From CAZBQG01 sp964493945 (lineage in GTDB: Bacteria; Pseudomonadota; Alphaproteobacteria; Rhodospirillales; UBA2165), in contig CAZBQG010000034.1 of the NCBI GenBank assembly GCA_964493945.1, positions 1-23,154 on the forward strand: a stretch of DNA of 23,154 nucleotides. The letters run 5' to 3'. Shown here one piece after another: positions 14,560 to 21,183 of the stretch. The translations under genes and the position numbers were made by a program. Each line of letters begins with the position of its first letter. The stretch's first letter is position 1. A model generated the notes under the pieces. It worked only from the letters and a program-made list of their open reading frames with translations. It searched no databases and had not been told where the DNA came from.

Positions 14560-15072
14560 ATGACCCAGGATGAGCTTCCGGGCGCAAGCATCATCTCCGC
14601 CATCAAGATTAGCGGCGTCGAGTTCGTCTTTTCCGTCCCCGATATCACGACAAGCGAAGCCCTGCTGCGCCCCCTGGCCAAGGACCAGGATATGCGGCTG
14701 GTGCGGGTCTGCAAGGAAGACGAAGCCATCGGCGCCAGCGCCGGCTTGTCTTATTGCAACAAGCGCGCCTTGCTGCTTATCCAGCAAACAGGATTGTTCG
14801 ATTCGATAAACGCCATGCGCGGCGTTGCTGTCGAATTCAGCCTGCCCATCTGCCTGATGGTGGGGTTGCTAAATGCAGAGCCGGGCGTCCCGCCGGCGGA
14901 GCAGAAATCCTATGGCATCCGGATCGTCGAGCCCATCCTGGATGCCATGGGGATCAAGCATGAACTGATCGATACGGAAGAGGATGTGGCCAAAATAGGC
15001 CCGGCCATCGAACAGGCCTATGAGGTATCCGAGCCGGTCGTCATGCTTATCGGAAGGAGCCCCAGCCCATGA
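14560..15072 (+). CDS. TPP-dependent decarboxylase, PYR-domain (alpha) subunit, sulfopyruvate decarboxylase-like
   Basis: This 170-residue protein corresponds to a lone PYR domain of thiamine-diphosphate enzymes. It has the opening FVFSVPDITTSEALL and KEDEAIGASAG (52-62), in which the glutamate that activates the TPP pyrimidine ring is conserved, then LLLIQQTGLFDSINAMRG and ICLMVGLLNAEPGVPP. It pairs with the next gene, which carries the PP domain, the organisation of sulfopyruvate decarboxylase (ComD/ComE). Similar split enzymes in proteobacteria act on various 2-oxoacids, so the substrate is not assigned. The stop overlaps the following start by 4 bp (ATGA), which favours equal production of the two subunits. 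Confidence 0.8.
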   Translation: MTQDELPGASIISAIKISGVEFVFSVPDITTSEALLRPLAKDQDMRLVRVCKEDEAIGASAGLSYCNKRALLLIQQTGLFDSINAMRGVAVEFSLPICLMVGLLNAEPGVPPAEQKSYGIRIVEPILDAMGIKHELIDTEEDVAKIGPAIEQAYEVSEPVVMLIGRSPSP

Positions 15073-15656
15073 CTATGAAAAGGGATGAGTGCCTGCGGGC
15101 GCTGGCCCGGCACCTAAACGAAGACGCCATCGTGGTCCCCGTCTATACAACCGCCTGCGACTGGATCGGCATCCGCCCCAATGCGCTCAATTATACGGCC
15201 CACGGGGCGATGGGTCTGGCATCGTCACACGCGCTGGGACTGGCCCTGGGGCGGCCCGACCGCAAGGTGATCATATTGGACGGCGATGGCAGTCTTTTGA
15301 TGAATCTGGGTTCCCTGGTGAGCATCTCAGAGGTGGCGCCGCCCAATCTTATTCATATGGTTTTCGAGAACGGCTCCTACGAAGCCAATGGCGGCCATCC
15401 CATCCCCAATCAGGGCAATGTGGATTTCGCTGGATTTGCCAGATCGGCGGGGTACAGAAAAGTCTATGAAATCAACAAGTTGGGTGATTTCAAAAGCCGA
15501 ATCAGTGAAATCTTGTCCGTACAGGGTCCGGTATTCGCCGATTTAAAAATCGTGCCCGGTGAAAAGCTTCCACAAAATTACGGCGCACTTTTGGCGAAAG
15601 AGGGGCGCGAGGCGTTCCGTCAGGCCTTGGCCGGTCTGGACATAAATCAAGGCTGA
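15069..15656 (+). CDS. TPP-dependent decarboxylase, PP-domain (beta) subunit, sulfopyruvate decarboxylase-like
   Basis: This 195-residue protein is the TPP-binding PP domain. GDGS (72-75) begins the diphosphate and magnesium motif, followed about 25 residues later by ENGSYEANGGH (100-110), which replaces the usual NN pair and matches the E-N-G-x-Y form of sulfopyruvate/phosphonopyruvate decarboxylases. It starts inside the preceding gene (ATGA overlap) and should form a heteromeric enzyme with it. Its last 10 bp overlap the stop end of the convergent HpaB-like gene, an unusually tight tail-to-tail contact. Confidence 0.82.
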   Translation: MTMKRDECLRALARHLNEDAIVVPVYTTACDWIGIRPNALNYTAHGAMGLASSHALGLALGRPDRKVIILDGDGSLLMNLGSLVSISEVAPPNLIHMVFENGSYEANGGHPIPNQGNVDFAGFARSAGYRKVYEINKLGDFKSRISEILSVQGPVFADLKIVPGEKLPQNYGALLAKEGREAFRQALAGLDINQG

Positions 15657-17131
15657 GCGAGCGGCGTATCCAGATCCAGCAGCTTCTGAATCATCTCAAG
15701 CCCGGGCGCCAGATCCAGCGTCCGGTATGAGGCCGCGATCATGGTCGAAGGCGTGCCCGAATGGAGCCGGTCATACATTTGCTGGCGGGCACCATATTGA
15801 TCACCGGTCAAATCCCAGGCCAGTTTGCACAGCTTGAAGCGGTCTTCCGGCGTCGATTGGCGCCCTCGCCAATAGCGGTCGATATGCTTCTTGATTTCCG
15901 GATTGTCAAAATCCTTCGCATTGGGCAGAAAAATCACCGAACTGGTGGCGATATGTTCCACCAACTGGACGAAGCGTTCCGATATCTTGGCGATCAGGCC
16001 GCGCCGTTCCGGCGACAGGCCGGGCCGGGCCAGGCCGCTGTCGGACATGCGGATATTATATTCCGCCGCCGCCACACTGGCCCGCAAAAGATGCAGATAC
16101 ATGCTGAGCTCGCCCAGCGCATCCACCACTTCGGGCCGTTCATGGATGCCCGATGTCACGGCCAGAAGATGCCCGATGGTGATCAGCAGCTCGTGACGGG
16201 TCAGGGACAGGGACGATCCGCACTGGCCGGCCCAAACCATGACATGGCGGAACATTGCCGAAGCCGTTTCCGGCTCCCTGTAAAGGAACACCCGCTCCCA
16301 CGGAATGAACACATCGTCGAAGATGACCACCGTATCGATTTCATCGAAGCGCGACGATACAGGGTGATCGCGCTGGTCGCGCCCGGAAAAGATTTCCCGG
16401 CAAATCTGAGTCAGCCCCGGCGTATCCACCGGAACAACGAACCAAAGGGCGAATTCCTCTTCCCCCTTGACCAGCGGATAGGTAGGCGCGATCAGGATTT
16501 CGTTGGAAAAGGGCCCGAAAGTATTGAATCGGGCGCCGCGCACCACAATGCCGTCATCGCGTTCTCGGACGACGCGCAGGCAGCGGTCCGGATCATCCTT
16601 GGGACGCAGCGACTTATCCATGAAGGGGTCGTGCAGCGCATGGGAAATGCAAATATCATTGTCCCGCGCATAGGCGTAATATTTCCGCGCATTTTCCGCC
16701 AGTTCAGGATTGAGATCGGAAAGCTGAGGGTAAAGATCGTAAAAGCCGATGGTCATGGCCGCACAGAAATCGGGCAGCCGGCCGCACATGCCAAACACTT
16801 CGCGGGCCCAAAGTTCTGAATTTTCCCTCTTGATAGCCAGATCGGCTGAGGATTTAGGTAGCATATAGGAAAGGGATGCCCGTATCCCGTCCTCGGTCAC
16901 ATAGGTCAGGGTATCCTGGGTATGGGGATCATGCTGCATGTCATAGATGCGCGCCATTTCATCGGCCATATTCTTGGTCAGCGGATGGGTCGTGACGTCA
17001 CCCAAATTCTCACCCTTATAGTAATTAAGGCGCCCGTCCTTCAGGCTTTCCAGCCAACGGCGGCCCGTATAGGCACCCTTTCCTTCGGCCATGGGATGGG
17101 CCGATTCGATGGGCGAGACATATTTGCTCAT
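15647..17131 (-). CDS. Flavin-dependent aromatic hydroxylase, HpaB type, second copy
   Basis: This 494-residue protein belongs to the HpaB/PvcC family, the oxygenase component of two-component 4-hydroxyphenylacetate 3-monooxygenases, which use reduced flavin supplied by a separate reductase to hydroxylate phenols at the ortho position. Visible family segments are YVSPIESAHPMAEGKGAY at the N-terminus, GRLPDFC (117-123), ARDNDICISHALHDP (155-169), RGARFNTFGPFSNEIL near 198, DDVFIPWERVF near 269, and the helical C-terminal half ending in DLTGDQYGARQQMYDRL. An AGGAGA lies seven bases upstream of the ATG. By eye it is about three-quarters identical to the gene at 18321, and both share 47 consecutive identical bases (16290-16336 and 18958-19004). 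No flavin reductase (HpaC-like) gene is in the window. The true substrate is unknown. Confidence 0.88.
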   Translation of the reverse strand: MSKYVSPIESAHPMAEGKGAYTGRRWLESLKDGRLNYYKGENLGDVTTHPLTKNMADEMARIYDMQHDPHTQDTLTYVTEDGIRASLSYMLPKSSADLAIKRENSELWAREVFGMCGRLPDFCAAMTIGFYDLYPQLSDLNPELAENARKYYAYARDNDICISHALHDPFMDKSLRPKDDPDRCLRVVRERDDGIVVRGARFNTFGPFSNEILIAPTYPLVKGEEEFALWFVVPVDTPGLTQICREIFSGRDQRDHPVSSRFDEIDTVVIFDDVFIPWERVFLYREPETASAMFRHVMVWAGQCGSSLSLTRHELLITIGHLLAVTSGIHERPEVVDALGELSMYLHLLRASVAAAEYNIRMSDSGLARPGLSPERRGLIAKISERFVQLVEHIATSSVIFLPNAKDFDNPEIKKHIDRYWRGRQSTPEDRFKLCKLAWDLTGDQYGARQQMYDRLHSGTPSTMIAASYRTLDLAPGLEMIQKLLDLDTPLAQP

Positions 17132-17151
17132 AATCCACTCTCCTGAACTCG

Positions 17152-17188
17152 CGCCCTCTGGGGGACCCCAGGAGGCCCCCCGAGGGCG
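17152..17188 (-). other. Strong GC-rich hairpin between dioxygenase and second hydroxylase gene
   Basis: CGCCCTC (17152-17158) and GAGGGCG (17182-17188) pair perfectly, and a further GGGGG (17160-17164) pairs with CCCCC (17176-17180 or 17177-17181) after one mismatch, giving a stem of about 12 bp. In the transcribed (minus) direction no T run follows, so it is not a standard terminator; it may stabilise or attenuate the mRNA between the two genes. Confidence 0.5.
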
Positions 17189-17217
17189 TTTCGTCTATTC
17201 GATGTTAGGTCTCCCCA

Positions 17218-18243
17218 CTAAGTCCATGTGCCGAATGTGTTGGCATTACCGGTCCCCGCATCGGAGCGATAGCAGGGAACGAAATCCTGAACCTTGAATT
17301 TAAGACCGGAATCCTTGACCGCACCCTGGGTCGCGATCCAGTTCTTGATCTCCGACGTGCCTGATTGATAGGAATATTCGGGCTCATTGATGATGGTCGC
17401 CTCGTCTCCCGCTTCCATGGCATTGAGGATGCGCCAATCCAGCTCTTCGTCGATGACGAAATGGCTGAACCCGCCGGAAGCGGCGATACCGATTCTTTTG
17501 TTGGAATCCCAGGCCCGGATCGCATCACCGATGACCTTGCCGAAGGCTAGAACCCGCTTCGCCGTCGGCTGGTTGGGCGGGAAGAAATCATTGATGAAAA
17601 TGGGTAGGGTGGACATCCCGTTGCAGCCCTTAAGGTCATCCAGAATGCGGTGATAGAAAAACCCGTACGCATGGGGAATACCGTTTTCACCATATCGGCC
17701 GGAAGGCATTTTTTCGGTAACGGAAATATCGAACTCGGCAGCGGTCAGCATGGCGGCCATATGGTTGGCAAGATCCGGCTCGCCGGGATGTACGATGTCA
17801 TTATCGGTCGGCACATTGGTCCAGGCGGCGACGGCGATACCCGGCGGCATATCGTCCAGGCGCTGCTGGCTGAGAACTTTGTTGAGCACCGTTTCGCCGT
17901 TATAGATGGCGAAAGCCGGCGATTGATCGGGCATGAAACATTCGCGCTGATCATCGCCGATGACCACCAGCACATCCAGATTGGCATCGCGGATCTTTTT
18001 GCCCAGCAGGTCCAGATTATCCTGGTTCTTTTTATGCCTTTCCTTGCGCAGTTCCATGGTGTGTTGGGCGGCAAGGTTCTCGTCTTTGCGCAACTCGACC
18101 AGCTCATCGAAAGTATAAACGCCGTCGCGAAACGGATGGGCGGGATTTTGCCTGTCCGCGTCGGCGCGCTGATCCCAATCTTCGGGTTCGGTGCCAAGCA
18201 TGGGTGAGTGGGATGATCCTACGCCAAATACGATTTCAGCCAT
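17218..18243 (-). CDS. Class III (LigB-type) extradiol ring-cleavage dioxygenase
   Basis: This 341-residue protein resembles the catalytic subunit of LigB-type extradiol dioxygenases, which use non-haem Fe(II) to open catechol-type rings. Candidate iron ligands are His12 in GVGSSHSPM, His61 in AAQHTMEL and Glu267 in GGFSHFVIDEELDW. His191 in GIPHAYGFF is in the place of the catalytic base. It is longer than LigB (about 300 residues), and no small LigA-type subunit gene is adjacent. ATG at 18243 is preceded by AGGAGA; an upstream in-frame start at 18270 would add nine residues and has no ribosome binding site. It sits between two HpaB-type hydroxylase genes on the same strand, with gaps of 86 and 77 bp, suggesting that a hydroxylated ring is its substrate. 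Confidence 0.85.
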   Translation of the reverse strand: MAEIVFGVGSSHSPMLGTEPEDWDQRADADRQNPAHPFRDGVYTFDELVELRKDENLAAQHTMELRKERHKKNQDNLDLLGKKIRDANLDVLVVIGDDQRECFMPDQSPAFAIYNGETVLNKVLSQQRLDDMPPGIAVAAWTNVPTDNDIVHPGEPDLANHMAAMLTAAEFDISVTEKMPSGRYGENGIPHAYGFFYHRILDDLKGCNGMSTLPIFINDFFPPNQPTAKRVLAFGKVIGDAIRAWDSNKRIGIAASGGFSHFVIDEELDWRILNAMEAGDEATIINEPEYSYQSGTSEIKNWIATQGAVKDSGLKFKVQDFVPCYRSDAGTGNANTFGTWT

Positions 18244-18282
18244 TGTCTGTCTCCTATTTTTTGTCTTCAAAATTCCTGATTT

Positions 18283-18339
18283 TCAGATCGGCATTTCCCC
18301 ATCTGACCGCCATTTCCCGGTCAGACCGGCATTTCTAAG
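18283..18339 (-). repeat. Three tandem 19-bp repeats at the 3' end of the first hydroxylase gene
   Basis: A 19-bp unit recurs at 18283, 18302 and 18321; the conserved 12-base core (GAYCGSCATTTC, plus strand) begins at 18286, 18305 and 18324, exactly 19 bp apart. The third unit contains the stop codon and the last codons (EMPV) of the first hydroxylase gene; the other two lie in the 77 bp before the dioxygenase gene. This looks like a small tandem duplication of the gene end. Confidence 0.75.
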
Positions 18340-19814
18340 TCGCAAAGTTCCTTCACCATCTGCAAACCATCACTCAAGTCGGTCGTTCGGTAGGCCGCTT
18401 CGATCATGCCCATGGGGCTGCCTGAATGAAGCCGGTCATACATCTGCTGGCGGCCGCCATATCCGTCCCCGGTCAAATCCCAGGCCAGCTTGCAAAGGCG
18501 GAAACGGTCCGTGGGCGATGAATTGCGCCCGCGCCAATAGGTGTCGATATATTTCTTGATGTCCGGATTATCGAAATCTTCCGCATTGGGCAGGAAGATT
18601 ACCGAACTGGTGGCGATATGTTCGACCAATTCGATAAAGCGTTCCGAGGTCATGGCGATAAGGCCCCGGCGTTCGGGCGACAATCCGGGGCGGATCATGC
18701 CACTGACGCTGGGCCTTGTATCAATCTCGGAGGCGCGCACGCTGGCGTTCAGAAGCTGCAAATAGGTGCACATCTCGCCCAGGGCCTGAACCACCTCCTG
18801 GCGTTTTTGAATGCCTGAGGTTTCGGCCAGCAAATGACCGACGGCGATGAGCAATTCGATACGCTTCAGCGACAGGGATGTGCCGCATTGGCCGGCCCAG
18901 ACCATGACGCCGGAGCGGAACAGTTCGCGGGCGGCCTTGGGCTCGCGGTAAAGAAAGACCCGCTCCCACGGAATGAACACATCGTCGAAGATGACCACCG
19001 TATCCACTTCATCGAAGCGCGATGACACCGGGTGATCGCGCCGGTCGCGCCCGGAAAAGATTTCGCGGCAAATCTGGCTGAGCCCCGGCGCATCCACCGG
19101 AACGCAGAACCACAGCGCGAATTCCTCTTCGTCATCCTGCATGGGATGGGTTGGCGCGATGAGAATATCGTTGGAAAAGGGCCCGAAGGTATTGAACCGG
19201 GCGCCGCGCACGATGATGCCGTCGTCGCGCTCCTTGATCACCCGCAGGCAACGGTCGGGGTCTTCCTTGGGCCGCAAGGATTTGTCCATGCAGGGGTCAT
19301 GCAGGGCATGGGAAATGCAGATATCGTTATCGCGAGCATAAGCGAAATATTTCTTGGCGTTCTCCGCCAGACCCTGGTTGAGCTTGGCCAGTTCCGGATA
19401 AAGATCATAAAAACCCAAAACCATATTGGCGCAGAAATCGGGCAGGCGGCCGCACATGCCATAGACCTTGCGCGCCCAAAGCTCTGAATTAATACGTCGG
19501 TCCACCAGATCTTCCGGCGTCATGGGCAGTTGATACGAGCGCGACACCCGACGGCCTTCATCGGTGACGAACGTCAATTGATCACGGTATTCCGGATCGT
19601 GCTGCATGTCGTAGATGCCGGCCATTTCCTCGGCCATCTGGCGGGTCAGGAGATGCTTGGTGACGTCGCCGAGATTTTCGCCCCGGTACCAGTTGATGCG
19701 CCCGTCCCGCAGACTTTCCAGCCAGCGTTGGCCATCATAGGCCCCCTTCCCTTCGGCCATGGGATGGGCCGATTCGATGGGGGAAACATACGCTTGCGTC
19801 GCTGCATCACTCAT
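18321..19814 (-). CDS. Flavin-dependent aromatic hydroxylase, HpaB type, first copy
   Basis: This 497-residue paralogue of the gene at 15647 has the same segment order: YVSPIESAHPMAEGKGAY, GRLPDFC, ARDNDICISHALHDP, RGARFNTFGPFSNDIL, DDVFIPWERVF and a helical C-terminus. ATG at 19814 has GGAG nine bases upstream and aligns with the start of the other copy. The frame stays open for 55 more codons to a GTG at 19979 (with an ATG at 19946), but the paralogue has no such extension, so the shorter form is preferred. It is the first gene of the hydroxylase-dioxygenase-hydroxylase set, transcribed from the promoter region at 20036-20064. As for the other copy, a reductase partner must be supplied from elsewhere, and the two copies may have different substrates or form mixed oligomers. 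Confidence 0.88.
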   Translation of the reverse strand: MSDAATQAYVSPIESAHPMAEGKGAYDGQRWLESLRDGRINWYRGENLGDVTKHLLTRQMAEEMAGIYDMQHDPEYRDQLTFVTDEGRRVSRSYQLPMTPEDLVDRRINSELWARKVYGMCGRLPDFCANMVLGFYDLYPELAKLNQGLAENAKKYFAYARDNDICISHALHDPCMDKSLRPKEDPDRCLRVIKERDDGIIVRGARFNTFGPFSNDILIAPTHPMQDDEEEFALWFCVPVDAPGLSQICREIFSGRDRRDHPVSSRFDEVDTVVIFDDVFIPWERVFLYREPKAARELFRSGVMVWAGQCGTSLSLKRIELLIAVGHLLAETSGIQKRQEVVQALGEMCTYLQLLNASVRASEIDTRPSVSGMIRPGLSPERRGLIAMTSERFIELVEHIATSSVIFLPNAEDFDNPDIKKYIDTYWRGRNSSPTDRFRLCKLAWDLTGDGYGGRQQMYDRLHSGSPMGMIEAAYRTTDLSDGLQMVKELCDLEMPV

Positions 19815-19994
19815 AACTGACCGCTCCTGCGTTTCTGTCCAGGAATCCGGCCGCAGTTTAACGCCTGTGAGAGGTGACTTGGACCGCTTACCGCCCCCCA
19901 GTTTCAGCGTCGTCGGGCCTTCCCCTGTTTTTTTCAACCGGTTCATTTGTCCCGATCCGTCAGTCACGAAATCTTTCACGGGACCTGCCGCCTG

Positions 19995-20032
19995 AATATC
20001 TAAACATCATATAGATATAACATTTAGATATT
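19995..20032. promoter_or_regulatory. 10-bp inverted repeat, candidate operator
   Basis: AATATCTAAA (19995-20004) and TTTAGATATT (20023-20032) are perfect inverted copies with an 18-base spacer. A third related heptamer, TAGATAT, lies at 20012-20018. The repeat spans about -3 to +35 relative to the predicted start of transcription of the hydroxylase operon, the usual place for a repressor site. The regulator gene is not in the window. Confidence 0.55.
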
Positions 20033-20035
20033 TGT

Positions 20036-20064
20036 ACTATTCCGTAATTCGTTTTTCCTGTCAA
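20036..20064 (-). promoter_or_regulatory. Predicted sigma70-type promoter of the hydroxylase/dioxygenase operon
   Basis: Read on the minus strand, TTGACA (20064-20059) matches the -35 consensus fully and AATAGT (20041-20036) matches -10 at 4/6, with the ideal 17-base spacer. The predicted start near 20029 lies within the inverted repeat. Confidence 0.6.
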
Positions 20065-20112
20065 TCCAAAAATGGAGATTATGTAACTGATTGATTTTTA
20101 ATGATATTTATT

Positions 20113-21183
20113 TCACTTTTCCAAAATATAAGCTACGCCTGACCCTTCCGCCGTGTTGCGGATTTCCATGGCCAACCGGTCCGAGATGGGAATTCCATCT
20201 TTTTGCCGCTTGGCGAAAGCCTCATTTTCCGGATCACCCGCAACCAGGACGGACTGGTCCTGATCCAGCGGGGGCGTGGCGTGGAGCGTATCAATCAGTT
20301 CATCCATCTCAAGTTCGAACTCCCCCCCCGGGCGCAGGGCGCGAGGATCAAGGGCCAGAAAAAAATGACCAATATTCGAAGTATCCGACTTCCGCCCAAA
20401 ATGCTCCTCCACCGAGGGGATGGCGGCCCCCGAAAGCGTGGAACAAAGAATATCCACCATGGCGCTCAGCCCATATCCTTTATGGCTACCCATCTCCCGG
20501 TTGCCGCCCAGCGGGCTGAGCCGGCGCGCTTCCCGGGCAATGGCGGCATCCGTCGTCGGCCGGCCGTTCTCGTCCAGGGCCCAACCGGCCGGAATGGGCA
20601 GGCCCAGCCGCTGAGCAATAGTGAGCTTGCCAAGGGCCACCGTACTGGTGGCCATATCCAGTAAAAAGGGCGGGTTGCGCCTTGCCGGTGCGGCGAATGC
20701 GATGGGATTGGTCCCCAGCATGGGTTTGGTGCCGAAGGTGGGAACCACGGCCCCGTTTGGGGTCCCGGTCATGGAGATGCCGATCAATCCCTTTTCTGCA
20801 GCCATCAGCGCGTAGTAACCGGCCGCCCCGTAATGGTTTGAATGGCGCACCGTGACCGCGCCGACACCCGTATTCCGGGCCTTATCGATGGCCAAATTCA
20901 TGGCGAAAACGCCGGCCGGGTGGCCCGGCCCATGCCCGCCATCGACCAAGGCCATGCTGGCCAGATCGGTGATGATGGTGACCTTGGCCGCGGGGATCAG
21001 CAGGCCATTTTGGAAGCGCTGGTAATAAGACGCCAACATGCCGGCACCATGGGAATCGATCCCCCGCAAATCCGTATCGACCATGACCCGAACCATGATG
21101 CCCAGGGCATCGGGCGGCATGTCCCAGGCCGCCAGGATTGAGGCAAGCTGATCACTCAGGCGATCAGCCGGGACTGCAATCAT
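20113..21183 (-). CDS. LDH2-family (malate/L-lactate/sulfolactate) dehydrogenase
   Basis: This 356-residue NAD(P)-dependent oxidoreductase belongs to the malate/L-lactate dehydrogenase LDH2 family, which is not related to classical Rossmann-type LDH. Family motifs are VDTDLRGIDSHG (35-46), VRHSNHYGAAGYYA (112-125), PTFGTKPMLGTNPIAFA (148-164), LLDMATSTVALGK and GSHKGYGLSAMVDIL. Members reduce 2-oxoacids or oxidise 2-hydroxyacids such as malate, lactate, ureidoglycolate or sulfolactate (ComC); the substrate is open here. The ATG overlaps the stop of the upstream TPP-enzyme gene by 4 bp, so the two proteins are probably made together and act in one pathway. The frame extends upstream to 21426, inside the TPP-enzyme gene, but the extra residues look like a shadow. 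A run of eight C lies at 20322-20329. Confidence 0.88.
   Translation of the reverse strand: MIAVPADRLSDQLASILAAWDMPPDALGIMVRVMVDTDLRGIDSHGAGMLASYYQRFQNGLLIPAAKVTIITDLASMALVDGGHGPGHPAGVFAMNLAIDKARNTGVGAVTVRHSNHYGAAGYYALMAAEKGLIGISMTGTPNGAVVPTFGTKPMLGTNPIAFAAPARRNPPFLLDMATSTVALGKLTIAQRLGLPIPAGWALDENGRPTTDAAIAREARRLSPLGGNREMGSHKGYGLSAMVDILCSTLSGAAIPSVEEHFGRKSDTSNIGHFFLALDPRALRPGGEFELEMDELIDTLHATPPLDQDQSVLVAGDPENEAFAKRQKDGIPISDRLAMEIRNTAEGSGVAYILEK

Larger units (their letters stand above)
19815..20112. other. 298-bp non-coding, partly AT-rich control region upstream of the hydroxylase operon
   Basis: No convincing gene lies here. The half next to the LDH2-type gene is strongly AT-rich compared with the rest of the window and holds a sigma70-like promoter and a long inverted repeat. 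The half next to the hydroxylase gene is GC-rich, would form a leader of about 215 bases, and is free of stops in the hydroxylase reading frame. I saw no clear intrinsic terminator after the LDH2-type gene. Confidence 0.6.

Noticed and set aside
15761..16819. Long plus-strand open frame (352 codons) opposite the second hydroxylase gene
   Set aside because: It mirrors the strongly conserved hydroxylase; a similar frame opposite the other copy follows from the duplication and is not independent evidence.
19815..19979. N-terminal extension of the first hydroxylase by 55 codons, or a leader peptide starting at ATG 19946
   Set aside because: The frame is open, but the paralogue has no such extension, a good ribosome binding site serves ATG 19814, and the extension shows no conserved features.
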